64,000 nt of DNA from an uncultured Alistipes sp. (lineage in GTDB: Bacteria; Bacteroidota; Bacteroidia; Bacteroidales; Rikenellaceae). A model generated the notes under the pieces. It did no database searches. It was not told the DNA's origin and saw only the letters and a list, made by a program, of their open reading frames with translations. The position numbers were made by a program, and so were the translations under genes. Of this stretch, positions 47,692-59,373 are shown in pieces (positions within the stretch are counted from its first letter, which is position 1; the number at the start of each line of letters is the position of its first letter). The stretch spans positions 102,422-166,421 of the forward strand of contig CALVCS010000005.1 in assembly GCA_944326035.1 (NCBI GenBank), in the 5' to 3' direction.

Positions 47692-47772
47692 CCGATGCCG
47701 AGAGTTCTGTGCTCCCGATTCTGAGAGTTCTGTGCTTTCTGATTCCGAGGGTGCCGTTCTTTCCGATCTCCA
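47692..47772. repeat. 23-24-nt tandem repeat
   Basis: Units beginning CCGATGCCGAGAGTTCTG, CCGATTCTGAGAGTTCTG and CTGATTCCGAGGGTGCCG start at 47692, 47715 and 47739; a fourth start (CCGATCTCC) is at 47763. The region between here and the eno terminator shows no gene. Confidence 0.8.
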
Positions 47773-47970
47773 ACTTGATTGGATCGGAGTTTTGTGGAGG
47801 CAATACCCGCATACTCTGTTCGTCGGCTTTGATTGCTCTGGTATGGAAGCGGTGAATTGGGGTCCGATCGATGTTGAGCATGAAGATGAGACGAGGAGGG
47901 AAAGGCTGTCTGCGCAAAGGGAGCGGCTCGATGTGGCGAAAGGACCTTGTGGGGGCCAAACATATCCTAC

Positions 47971-48002
47971 AAAAAACGCCAACCTGTGAAAAGGTCGGCG
48001 TT
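47971..48002 (-). terminator. Terminator after eno
   Basis: On the minus strand ACGCCGACCT and AGGTTGGCGT pair (one G-T) with a GTGAAA-type loop (TTTCAC), followed by TTTTTTG. A smaller CGGGCT/AGCCCG hairpin lies at 48013-48027, nearer the stop. Confidence 0.88.
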
Positions 48003-48038
48003 GGAGGTTAAGACGGGCTACAGCCCGCAATCCATAGC

Positions 48039-50805
<2,767 letters not shown>

Positions 50806-50827
50806 CTCGGTTAAAAAAGTCTCGCTA

Positions 50828-52657
50828 TTAAGAGAGTTGTTGCATCTCGATCAGGCGGGCGTAAATACCGCCCCGTTCCATCAGTTCGTGATGGGTGCCC
50901 GCTTCGGCGATGCGTCCCTGTTCGATGACAATGATCTTGTCGGCGTTGTGGATCGTGCTCAGCCGGTGGGCGATCACCAGTGAGGTACGTCCCTGGAGCA
51001 GGGAGTTGAGGGCGTCCTGCACCAGTTTTTCCGATTCGGTGTCCAAGGCCGAGGTGGCTTCGTCCAGAATCAGAATGTCGGGGTTTTTCAGAACGGCCCG
51101 GGCGATCGACAGGCGTTGACGCTGGCCGCCGGAGAGCTTCATTCCCCGATCGCCAATATTGGTCTGGTAGCCTTGTTCGGTCTGCAAGATAAATCCTTCC
51201 GCGTTGGCGATACGGGCCGCTTCCTGGACCTCGGCCAGGGTTGCGTCGCGTTTGCCTAAACGGATATTGTTTTCGATGGTATCGTTGAAGAGAATGGTCT
51301 CCTGGGCGACGATGCCCATCTTATCGCGCAGGCTGTGCAGCCGATAGCGACGGATATCCACGCCATCGATCAGGATCTCCCCTTCGGTAACGTCCCAGAA
51401 GCGAGGAATCAGGTCGGAGAGTGTCGATTTGCCGCCGCCTGACGGGCCGACCAGCGCGACGGTTTCGCCCTTGCCGATCGTAAAGCTGACATGATCGATG
51501 ACCGGTTTCTGGTCGTATGCGAAGGATACGTTCCGGAACTCGATCTTATCCTGGAAGTGGGTCAGTTCGATGGCATCCGGGGCTTCGGTGATGGTGCTTT
51601 TTTCGTCCAGCAGGGCCAGCACCCGATCGCCGGCTGCGATCCCCTGGTTGATGTTGGCGAAAGCGTCGGTAAACGAACGTACCGGACGGGTGATCTGCGA
51701 GAAGATGGCCAGGTAGGCGATAAATCCGCTGCCATCCAGTTTGCCTTCCAGCACCAGGTAGCCCCCGAAGATCAGCAGCACGGCGGCGGCCGAAATGCCC
51801 AGAAATTCGCTCATCGGCGAGGCGGCTTGTTGACGGCGGGCCATGGAGCGCGAGATGCGGGAGAAGCTGCCGTTGATGCGGTGGAACTTGCGTTTGATGT
51901 AGTCGGTGGCGTTATATCCTTGGATGATCTTGACGCCGGTGAGGGATTCGTCCAGCAGACTGACCATTCCGCCGAAGTCTTCCTGGGCCTCTTTGGCCGA
52001 GCGTCTCAGCCGTTTGACGATGAATCCGATCAGCAGGGCGGTGACGGGCAGAAACAGTCCCGAGAACACGGTCAGTTCCCACGAGATCTTGATCATGGCG
52101 AACATGTATCCGATGATCAGAAACGGTTCGCGGAAGACCACCTGCAGGGTGTTGGTGATGCAGAACTGAACGACTTGTACGTCCGATGAGATTTTGGAGA
52201 TGATATCGCCTTTGCGTTCGTTGTTGAAAAAACCGATCTGGAGCCCCATGACGTTATCGAAGACGCTGTTACGCAGTCGTTCGAGGGTCGTGATTTTCAT
52301 GTTTTCGGTGGTCCACTGGCCCAGGTAGCGGAACAGGTTGCTCAGCAGGGAGGAGCAGGCGATGAAGACGGCCAGGAAGATCAGGATATTCATTACCGAG
52401 TAATCGGTTCCATAGACGCGGTAGAGTAGGTAGTTGACCAGGCCTTCGAAATACTCCATGTTGAGGGCAAAATGAGGCATCTGCGTGACGTGTTCCAGCA
52501 TGCGGTCCGCATCGAAGAGCGAATTGAGGATCGGGATAATCATCACGAAGTTGAACGTGTTGAATATCGCGTGGAGCAGCGTGAAGAAAAAGTAGGGGAT
52601 TGCGAACTTTTCGATCGGCTTGGCGAAGCCCAGCACTCTCCAGTAGGTTTTGTTCAT
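50828..52657 (-). CDS. ABC transporter, fused membrane and ATPase domains (MsbA-like)
   Basis: The 609-residue half-transporter has an exporter-type membrane domain with six spans in the first 330 residues, and a nucleotide-binding domain: Walker [12 protein letters not shown]-loop ([11 protein letters not shown]), signature [14 protein letters not shown], Walker [13 protein letters not shown] and the H-loop IAHRLST. It likely works as a homodimer exporting lipid or drug substrates; MsbA-type lipid A flipping is a possibility but not shown. A TATTTTTG box (plus 52684-52691) lies 27 bp upstream. Confidence 0.92.
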   Translation of the reverse strand: MNKTYWRVLGFAKPIEKFAIPYFFFTLLHAIFNTFNFVMIIPILNSLFDADRMLEHVTQMPHFALNMEYFEGLVNYLLYRVYGTDYSVMNILIFLAVFIACSSLLSNLFRYLGQWTTENMKITTLERLRNSVFDNVMGLQIGFFNNERKGDIISKISSDVQVVQFCITNTLQVVFREPFLIIGYMFAMIKISWELTVFSGLFLPVTALLIGFIVKRLRRSAKEAQEDFGGMVSLLDESLTGVKIIQGYNATDYIKRKFHRINGSFSRISRSMARRQQAASPMSEFLGISAAAVLLIFGGYLVLEGKLDGSGFIAYLAIFSQITRPVRSFTDAFANINQGIAAGDRVLALLDEKSTITEAPDAIELTHFQDKIEFRNVSFAYDQKPVIDHVSFTIGKGETVALVGPSGGGKSTLSDLIPRFWDVTEGEILIDGVDIRRYRLHSLRDKMGIVAQETILFNDTIENNIRLGKRDATLAEVQEAARIANAEGFILQTEQGYQTNIGDRGMKLSGGQRQRLSIARAVLKNPDILILDEATSALDTESEKLVQDALNSLLQGRTSLVIAHRLSTIHNADKIIVIEQGRIAEAGTHHELMERGGIYARLIEMQQLS

Positions 52658-52858
52658 GGCTGGTTCGGTTGGATTATCTCACGCAAAAATAGTGTAAATT
52701 TCGGGATAACCGTTCCTTCGGGCTTAGATTCGTGCTCAGGGAATGAGACCTGTAAACGAAATTTGCGAATCTCGTCATGCAGAAGGGGGTACTTGGACGG
52801 TAGAATCCGTTAACAACTGAGGAAAAGGTGTTTCTGAAGCGGAGGTGGAGTGTTGAGG

Positions 52859-52899
52859 AAAAGCCAGCGCTGTGGGGAATCGATGGAGCGCTGGCTTTT
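52859..52899 (-). terminator. Terminator after the regulator gene
   Basis: AAAAGCCAGCGCT and AGCGCTGGCTTTT form a perfect 13-bp stem with a 15-base loop between the regulator stop (52937) and the ABC promoter. It could act in both directions. Confidence 0.85.
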
Positions 52900-52936
52900 C
52901 AGGCATGACAGGGAGGAGACCGATGGCTTCAGAACG

Positions 52937-53224
52937 TTAAAGGGGATCGGTATAACTTTTCAGGGCCTCGACATACAGGGCAAAAGCGGCGCGTCCTTGA
53001 GGCGTGGCAGAACAGATGGTTCGGGGTCTTTTGCCAGAAAATGTTTTTTGCACGGACAGGTATCCTGCTTTTTCCAGTTTGTCGATTTGGCAACTGAGAT
53101 TGCCGGCCGAGGCGCCGGTCGTTTCTCGCAGGAAAACGAAGTCGGCGTTTTCGACCGACATCAGGATGGACATAATGGCCAACCTCAATTCGGCATGTAG
53201 TAAGGGGTCGAGCGGTTTAAACAT
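52937..53224 (-). CDS. Winged-helix transcriptional regulator, ArsR/MarR-like
   Basis: The 95-residue protein is a single winged-helix domain (LHAELRLAIMSILMSVENAD, FVFLRETTGASAGNLSCQID, KLEKAGYLSVQKTFSGKRPR) of the short type in which the final helix dimerises. Its start overlaps the stop of the upstream membrane protein by 8 bp, so the two are co-translated. By analogy with such pairs it may control its own operon; no ligand is suggested. Confidence 0.88.
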   Translation of the reverse strand: MFKPLDPLLHAELRLAIMSILMSVENADFVFLRETTGASAGNLSCQIDKLEKAGYLSVQKTFSGKRPRTICSATPQGRAAFALYVEALKSYTDPL

Positions 53225-53816
53225 GGTTCTTGGGTTTTCTCAATAAATGTCCCGGAATAATGAGGGTGAGTATAAAAATCAGGGCCATGATACCCAGTTC
53301 GGCTTCATGGGGAAGGGAAATAAAAAGCGTTCCGGAGAGGATCATACTCAGCAGCCCCCCTGTCGTAAACGGACGGAACTGGCAGGAGAGTCCGTTGGTG
53401 GCGATTCCGGTCGACAAAAATAGCATTTCGAGGCGTAGGATCCATTCATTGTGGCCGGTTACGATCAGTATAAGGGGAAGGATCCCCAAAATTCCGCCGA
53501 ACAGCATCCAGATTTGGTGGGTGATTCTATCGCTTGAAGCGGTAGCAATCGCCGTTTGTTTCCGATCCAGCAGGATGGACGTAGGAATACCGATCAGCGG
53601 AATGGCCAACCAGAGCCAAGGAATGAAAAATCCTCCCCCACTCCGCAGGCAGAGGTAAACCAGGAGGGTAACGCCCAGTGAGAGATAGCCCCATAACAGA
53701 AGGGGTTTACTGTCGTTACGATCCAGTTTTTGTTGAGTTGTAGCGATCATGTGAGCCATAATCTTCAGACTCTTTTGTTGAGTCATGGTCGGAGAAATAC
53801 GAGTTTCGGCTTCCAT
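53217..53816 (-). CDS. Hypothetical membrane protein paired with the regulator
   Basis: The 199-residue protein starts at ATG 53816 (MEAETRISPTMTQQKSLKIM); an earlier in-frame codon would run through the AT-rich promoter. It has a soluble N-terminus followed by about six hydrophobic segments (PLLLWGYLSLGVTLLVYLCL, FIPWLWLAIPLIGIPTSILL, IWMLFGGILGILPLILIVTG). I do not recognise the family with certainty. A TATTTTTG box lies at plus 53844-53851. Confidence 0.75.
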   Translation of the reverse strand: MEAETRISPTMTQQKSLKIMAHMIATTQQKLDRNDSKPLLLWGYLSLGVTLLVYLCLRSGGGFFIPWLWLAIPLIGIPTSILLDRKQTAIATASSDRITHQIWMLFGGILGILPLILIVTGHNEWILRLEMLFLSTGIATNGLSCQFRPFTTGGLLSMILSGTLFISLPHEAELGIMALIFILTLIIPGHLLRKPKNHV

Positions 53817-54050
53817 AGCTTGACGTGTTTTAGGGTGAGCATGCAAAAATAGATCGATCTTGTTTTCAAATATAAATAAGTTTATAAAATAAACCAAATT
53901 TTGACACATGTTTTTAGAAGGAGTTTACCATGAGAATAGCCTTTTGAGGTAGAATCTGGTAGAAGGGTAGATACATGGGGGCGATCCATCGCTTCGGGTT
54001 TTCCGATTGATGGAAAGGAGTGATGTGCTGAAGCCCGGTGAATAGCGGGT

Positions 54051-55853
54051 TTATTCGTCGCTCAGGGCTACCAATTGTTCGCGGTAGGCGGCCAGAATGC
54101 GGGATTTGGAGATGAAGCCCAGGTATTTGTTGTCTTTGTCCACGACGGGCAGCATCCACGCTTTCGACTGTTCAAAAGCATCCAGTACGCTGGAAATCTG
54201 TTCGTTGATGTAGATAATGTCCGGAGGCGGGATCATGTAGTTGTCGATCTTGTACCCATATTTTTCCGGAGCGAACATGTCGCTGCGCAGGTCGTCCAAC
54301 TGTACGACGCCCAGCAACGTGCCGTCTTGACTGACCACCGGGAAGATATTGCGCCGGACTTTGGAGATCAGGCCGACGACATCGCCCAGGGTGGTGTCCA
54401 TCGTGATGGGATAGAAGTCGGTTTCCATCAGGGATTTGAGGTTCAGAAAGACCATCACCGATTTATCCTTGTTGTGGGTCAGCAATTCGCCCCGTTGCGA
54501 GAGTTTTTTGGTGTAGATCGAGTAGGGTTCGAGGTAGTAGCCGATCCCGAACGCAATGGCCGACACCATCATCAGCGGGACAAACAGCCCGTAGCCGTTG
54601 GTGATTTCGGCGATCAGGAAGATCGAGGTCAGCGGTGCCTTCATGACGCCCGACATCAGTCCGGCCATTCCCACCAGTGTAAAGGGAATCAACGGCAGGT
54701 TGAACCCCAGGAAGGTGTTGAGAATATAGGCCATCGAAGCGCCGGTGAAAGCCCCGACGAAGAGCGAGGGGGCGAAGGTTCCTCCGATACCGCCGGCGGC
54801 CAGGGTGGCGGACATCGCCACGACCTTGAAGAACATGACGGCCACCAGATAGAGGGCGACCACCCATCCGATATGTCGATACTTGAAGAACAGCGAGTTA
54901 TTGAACAGCGATTCGACATTTCCGTGCATCAGGTCGAACATCGATTCGTATCCCTCCCCATAGAGTGGAGGGAACAGGAAGATCAACAGTCCGATGGCCA
55001 CACCTCCGACCAGCCATTTTTTGTAGGGGGAGTTGAGTTTGGCGAAACGTCCGGCGATCGAGGAGTTGATGCGGGTGAAGTAGTAGGACATGACGCCGCA
55101 GAGAACGGCCAGGACGATATAATAGGGAATGTGGCTCAGTTCGAAGGAGTTGTTCAGGACGATGTTGAAGACGGGTTCGAAGCCGTTGAGGAAGAACATC
55201 AGGGTGGTGGCCGTGACGGCCGCGATCAGCAGCGGGATGATGGACGAGACGGTGATGTCCAGCATCAGGATTTCCAACACGAAGATCACGCCGGTGATCG
55301 GGGCTTTGAAGACGGCCGCTAAGGCGGCTGCCGCTCCGCAACTGAGCAACAGAGTGACCTGTCGGTAGTTCAGTCGCATGAATTGGCCGATGTTCGAGCC
55401 GATGGCCGAGCCGGTCAGCACGATGGGGGCTTCCGGTCCGACCGATCCCCCGAAGCCGATGGTGGCGGCGCTGGAGATGATCGAGGTGTAGGTATTGTGG
55501 ATTTTGAGTCGTGAGCCTTTTTTGCTCATGGCATACAATACCCGGGTGACGCCTTCATTGATGTCGTCGCGGACGATGTAGCGCACGAACAGCGAGGCGA
55601 GAATCACCCCGATGATGGGATAGAACAGGTAGAACACACTGGCGGAGTCGACCGCGAACCAACTGGTCAGCGCCAACCGGACCAGATAAAGGGCCCCTTC
55701 GAAGAGGTAGGTGGCGAAGCCGGCCGCTAACCCCACAACGACAGCCAGCAGCATCATCAACTGCTTTTCGGAGAGACGTTTGGTGGCAACGATGAAGAAT
55801 CGGTACAGAATCTCCATCCGTCCCAGTTTTTTCAGGTTCGATTTGTCACTCAC
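54051..55853 (-). CDS. ClC-type chloride channel or exchanger with C-terminal CBS domains
   Basis: The 600-residue protein has the ClC membrane domain in residues 30-440: FGGSVGPEAPIVLTG with the gating glutamate (GPEAP), GAAAALAAVFKAPITGVIFV, and GGIGGTFAPSLFVGA. Two CBS domains follow (LMETDFYPITMDTTLGDVVG and YINEQISSVLDAFEQSKAWM), which usually bind adenine nucleotides and regulate gating. Whether it is a channel or a proton exchanger cannot be settled here; I did not locate a clear proton glutamate. Confidence 0.93.
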   Translation of the reverse strand: MSDKSNLKKLGRMEILYRFFIVATKRLSEKQLMMLLAVVVGLAAGFATYLFEGALYLVRLALTSWFAVDSASVFYLFYPIIGVILASLFVRYIVRDDINEGVTRVLYAMSKKGSRLKIHNTYTSIISSAATIGFGGSVGPEAPIVLTGSAIGSNIGQFMRLNYRQVTLLLSCGAAAALAAVFKAPITGVIFVLEILMLDITVSSIIPLLIAAVTATTLMFFLNGFEPVFNIVLNNSFELSHIPYYIVLAVLCGVMSYYFTRINSSIAGRFAKLNSPYKKWLVGGVAIGLLIFLFPPLYGEGYESMFDLMHGNVESLFNNSLFFKYRHIGWVVALYLVAVMFFKVVAMSATLAAGGIGGTFAPSLFVGAFTGASMAYILNTFLGFNLPLIPFTLVGMAGLMSGVMKAPLTSIFLIAEITNGYGLFVPLMMVSAIAFGIGYYLEPYSIYTKKLSQRGELLTHNKDKSVMVFLNLKSLMETDFYPITMDTTLGDVVGLISKVRRNIFPVVSQDGTLLGVVQLDDLRSDMFAPEKYGYKIDNYMIPPPDIIYINEQISSVLDAFEQSKAWMLPVVDKDNKYLGFISKSRILAAYREQLVALSDE

Positions 55854-56010
55854 AGCGCTATCGGGTTTAAAGAGGGGCGGAACAGACGGTAGATGTATCC
55901 TGTTTCGTCCCTCAGATCCATGCCCCCGTCAGGGGCGTTTCAAGCCGGTTCCGGATGCGGGTGGCCGTCCGTCGGTCGACGTCGATTCAGGAGGTCGACC
56001 GATCGTTCGG

Positions 56011-57000
56011 TTAGAATTTCCGAATTCCCATGATTTCGCGAACCTGCGACAGGGTCGCATCGGCACTGGCCCGTGCTTTTTCGGCCCCCTGGCGCACCAC
56101 TTTCGACAGATAGGCTTCGTCGCCTACGATCTCGGCATAGCGTTCGCGGATAGGGGCTACCGTGGCATTGATATCGGCAGCCAACTGTTTTTTCAGGTCG
56201 CCGTAGCGGATCGAGCAGTCATTCCATTTGGCCGTAAAATCGGCGACTACTTCCGGTGTCGACACGGCGCGCAGAATCGTAAACAGATTGGCGATGACTT
56301 CCGGCATCGGACTGTTGGGTTCGGTCGGTCCCGAGTCGGTCACGGCCTTCATGACCTTTTTATGAATGGTTTTTTCGTCGTCGGTCAGGTAGACGCAGTT
56401 GCCTTCCGATTTGCCCATCTTGCCGCTGCCGTTCAGCCCCGGAATCTTAATCAATTCGTGGTTGGAGGTGTAAGGTTGGCTTTCGGGGAAGAAATCCACG
56501 CCATAAATTTGGTTGAAACGGCGGGCGAACCGACGGGTCAGTTCCAGGTGTTGTTCCTGGTCTTTGCCGACGGGCACGCGGGTAGCCCGGTGGATCAAGA
56601 TGTCGGCGGCCATCAGCACCGGATAGCTCAGCAGGCCGACATTGACGTTATCGGGTTGTTTCCGGATTTTTTCTTTGAAGGAGGCGGTGCGTTCCAGTTC
56701 GCCCACATAGGCGTGCATACTCAGCAACAGCGATAATTCGGCCACTTCCGGTACATCGCTTTGGATATAGAGGGTGGCCACATCGGGGTCGAGACCTGCG
56801 GCGAGGTATTCGGCCAGGATGGTGCGGATATTGTCGTGCAGATGGGTCGGATCGGGGTGGGTGGTCAAAGAATGGTAATCGGCGATAAAGAAAAAGCAAC
56901 GATTTTCGTGCTGCATTTCCACGAAATTACGGAGGGCTCCGAAATAGTTGCCCAGATGCAACTGTCCCGTCGAGCGAATCCCACTTAAAACGGTTTCCAT
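56011..57000 (-). CDS. trpS: Tryptophanyl-tRNA synthetase
   Basis: The 329-residue class I synthetase starts at ATG 57000 (METVLSGIRSTGQLHLGNYF). HLGN is the HIGH-type motif and KMGKSEGNCVYL the KMSKS-type motif; PVLMAADILIHRATRVPVGK with DQEQHLELTRR is typical of TrpRS. A TACCTTTG box is at plus 57041-57048, 41 bp upstream. A CGGTCGAC/GTCGACCG stem at 55973-56001 lies after the stop. Confidence 0.97.
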   Translation of the reverse strand: METVLSGIRSTGQLHLGNYFGALRNFVEMQHENRCFFFIADYHSLTTHPDPTHLHDNIRTILAEYLAAGLDPDVATLYIQSDVPEVAELSLLLSMHAYVGELERTASFKEKIRKQPDNVNVGLLSYPVLMAADILIHRATRVPVGKDQEQHLELTRRFARRFNQIYGVDFFPESQPYTSNHELIKIPGLNGSGKMGKSEGNCVYLTDDEKTIHKKVMKAVTDSGPTEPNSPMPEVIANLFTILRAVSTPEVVADFTAKWNDCSIRYGDLKKQLAADINATVAPIRERYAEIVGDEAYLSKVVRQGAEKARASADATLSQVREIMGIRKF

Positions 57001-57136
57001 AGTGTTTGTCTTCAGTCTGTCAAAATGGATAAAATGTCCACAAAGGTACACAAATTTGCCAGAAAATGTACATTTCGGCCCCGGAGCTGACTATTTGAGG
57101 TCATTTGGCCGGTATGGGAAGGCCCGCAGCGGGACA

Positions 57137-58339
57137 TTATCGGTGCTGTGTGCCCCAGTCGATCGCCTCGAGCAGCATGTGGGAAGAGCGTTCTATTTCT
57201 TCGCGGGTGATGGTCAGAGGGGGCGCTACGCGCAGGGCGGTGTCGTGGAACAGGAACCATTCGGTGAGCAGGCCGGTTTGGACAGCGCGGTTCACGATAC
57301 GGGCACACAGGGCGGAGTCTTCGAACTCAACGGCCATTAACAATCCGGCTCGACGGATTTGACGTACCGCCGGATGGGCGCTCAATAACTGTTCATAGAG
57401 GGCGCCTTTGGCTTCGGTCTGATCCATCAGCCCTTCGCGCAGGGTGAATTCCAGGGCGGCCAGTCCGGCGGCACAACAAACCGGATGTCCGCCGAAGGTG
57501 GTGATATGGCCCAGTACGGGATTGGTTTTCAGACAATCCATGATGGCTCGCGGTGCGATGAAGGCCCCCAGCGGCATTCCCCCTCCGAAAGCTTTGGCCG
57601 TGCAGAGCACATCTGGAATGACCCCCTGCTGTTGGAAGTAGTAGAGCGTTCCGGTTCGTCCGAGGCCGGTCTGGATCTCATCGAAAATCAGCAGGGTACC
57701 GGTTTGCGAGCATCGATCCCGCAGGGCCTGCAGAAACCCGGGAGCCGGTAACATGATGCCGCCTTCGCCTTGGATCGGTTCGATGATGACGCAGGCGGTA
57801 CGGGTCGAGATTTGCGACAGATCTTCGAAGCAGTTAAACCGCAACTGGCGAACGTCAGGCAGCAGCGGCCGGTAGGAGTTACGGTACTCTTCGCCGCCCA
57901 TGACACTCAGCGATCCGTGGGTACTGCCGTGGTAGGCATTGTGGAAGGAGATCATCTCGGTCCGTCCGGTGTATCGTTTGGCCAGTTTGAGGGCCCCTTC
58001 GACCGCCTCGCTGCCGGAGTTGACGAAATAGACCGAGTCGAGTCCCCCGGGCAACAGTTCGGCCATTCGTTGGGCATAGCGTACCTGAGGAGACTGGATG
58101 ACCTCACCGTACACCATCAGGTGGAGGTGGGAGTGGGCCTGGCGACAGATGGCGTCGATCACGTCGGGGTTCCCGTGCCCGACGGCACTGACCGATACCC
58201 CGGAAATCAGGTCGATCCATTTTTGACCATTGGGTCCGTAGAGCCAGACGCCTTCGGCTCGTTCGACTTCCAGCATGATCGGGTAGTCGGAGGTTTGTCC
58301 GACATGTTCCAGAAACAGTTGTCTGAGATTCGGTTTCAT
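57137..58339 (-). CDS. Class III aminotransferase (PLP-dependent)
   Basis: The 400-residue enzyme resembles acetylornithine/4-aminobutyrate aminotransferases. VNSGSEAVEGALKLAKRYTG binds the cofactor phosphate, IIEPIQGEGG and LLIFDEIQTGLGRTG are the conserved strands, and the Schiff-base lysine is in CTAKAFGGGMPLGAF. HITTFGGHPVCCAAGLAALE completes the PLP site. No arginine or lysine biosynthesis gene is adjacent, so the true amino donor and acceptor are unknown. Confidence 0.92.
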   Translation of the reverse strand: MKPNLRQLFLEHVGQTSDYPIMLEVERAEGVWLYGPNGQKWIDLISGVSVSAVGHGNPDVIDAICRQAHSHLHLMVYGEVIQSPQVRYAQRMAELLPGGLDSVYFVNSGSEAVEGALKLAKRYTGRTEMISFHNAYHGSTHGSLSVMGGEEYRNSYRPLLPDVRQLRFNCFEDLSQISTRTACVIIEPIQGEGGIMLPAPGFLQALRDRCSQTGTLLIFDEIQTGLGRTGTLYYFQQQGVIPDVLCTAKAFGGGMPLGAFIAPRAIMDCLKTNPVLGHITTFGGHPVCCAAGLAALEFTLREGLMDQTEAKGALYEQLLSAHPAVRQIRRAGLLMAVEFEDSALCARIVNRAVQTGLLTEWFLFHDTALRVAPPLTITREEIERSSHMLLEAIDWGTQHR

Positions 58340-58778
58340 AATCGAGGTTTTTCACAAGTTTGTTCCCGTTCGGGGAATCGGGTCGGCATCTTCGGGCCTT
58401 TACTTTCCATCCAACCTTCGGGGCATCAGCTCTTCGGACCTTTTCATCCCATCCATCCTTTGGGTCGTCAGCTTTTGGGACCTGAAGGCGTGGAGTATGC
58501 ATGGCCGGAGATCCGACTCAAACCGATACTGCGCGGCCCTGCGCCATCGAGCATACCGATAGCTTCAAAAGGGCTCAAGGTCCCTGCGAGCTTCAAAGGT
58601 CCTGATGCTCCTGGCTTTGCGGCTGATTTCGGGCGGGTCAAGCGCGCCGAGGGCTCTTATAGTCCCGCGAAGCCCGAAACGGAAAAGAGCGGGAAGAGCG
58701 GAAAAGCCGAATCGCCATGTCGTTCCCTCGCAAATCGAAGGGCGAAGGGACGGAGGAAGACCGGATCGCCTTGTGCGG
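58340..58778. repeat. 439-bp spacer with degenerate repeats
   Basis: From about 58380 to 58490 blocks like CCATCCAACCTTCGGGGCAT, CCATCCATCCTTTGGGTCGT and the CAGCTCTTCGGACC/CAGCTTTTGGGACC pair recur about every 40-45 bp. The rest, to the dtd stop, has no gene I can support. Confidence 0.6.
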
Positions 58779-59231
58779 TTATTCCCGCTGTTTCGAGTCG
58801 ATCCAGATGGTCACCGGACCGTCGTTGACCAGAGCGACCTGCATGTCGGCCCCGAAAACGCCCGTAGCGACCTTCCCGGTCGCGACCGCTTTGACGGCCT
58901 GAATAAACGCCTCGTAGAGCGGAATGGCCACTTCCGGTCGGGCGGCGCGGATGTAACTGGGGCGATTGCCTTTGCGGGTCGAGGCGTGCAGGGTAAACTG
59001 GCTGACGATCAAAATATCGGCTCCGGTCTCTTCGGCGGATCGGTTCATGACGCCGGCTTCGTCGTCAAAGATACGGAGTTTTATCAATTTGCCGCACAAC
59101 CAGTCGATATCTTCGGTGGTGTCGCTCGGTTCGATGCCCACCAGCACCAGCAGACCGCCTCCGATGGCGCTGTGCAAGGTGCCGGCGATGGTGACCGAGG
59201 CCTCGGTGACGCGTTGAATCAAAATTCTCAT
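58779..59231 (-). CDS. dtd: D-aminoacyl-tRNA deacylase
   Basis: The 150-residue protein hydrolyses D-amino acids (and glycine) mischarged on tRNA. MRILIQRVTEASVTI, SQFTLHAST and NDGPVTIWIDS are the family motifs. It is downstream of the thi operon but beyond its terminator, so it may have its own promoter. Confidence 0.96.
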   Translation of the reverse strand: MRILIQRVTEASVTIAGTLHSAIGGGLLVLVGIEPSDTTEDIDWLCGKLIKLRIFDDEAGVMNRSAEETGADILIVSQFTLHASTRKGNRPSYIRAARPEVAIPLYEAFIQAVKAVATGKVATGVFGADMQVALVNDGPVTIWIDSKQRE

Positions 59232-59311
59232 ACATGCAGAAAGTTAAGAGTTTACAGGCCAGGGCACGCAACGGAGGGGGTATCCCACACCGCCGAATCG
59301 TACCATACTGT

Positions 59312-59362
59312 CAAAAAGAGGCCGAACGTCACCGGCCTTATAGGCGCGGTCCGTTCGGCCTT
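59312..59362 (-). terminator. Terminator of the thi operon
   Basis: AGGCCGAACG with CGTTCGGCCT, plus an inner ACCG/CGGT stem, then CTTTTTG on the minus strand, immediately after thiH. Confidence 0.92.
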
Positions 59363-59373
59363 CAGGGAATGCG

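Noticed and set aside
54075..55322. 415-codon plus-strand frame
   Set aside because: It lies opposite the ClC gene, and its composition (His, Gln, Asp, Gly rich) is typical of a complement-strand shadow.
55973..56001. Terminator after trpS
   Set aside because: The CGGTCGAC/GTCGACCG stem is perfect but has no T-run on the minus strand, so termination is not supported.
57770..58828. 352-codon plus-strand frame running into the spacer
   Set aside because: Most of it is the complement of the aminotransferase; the rest crosses repeat sequence.
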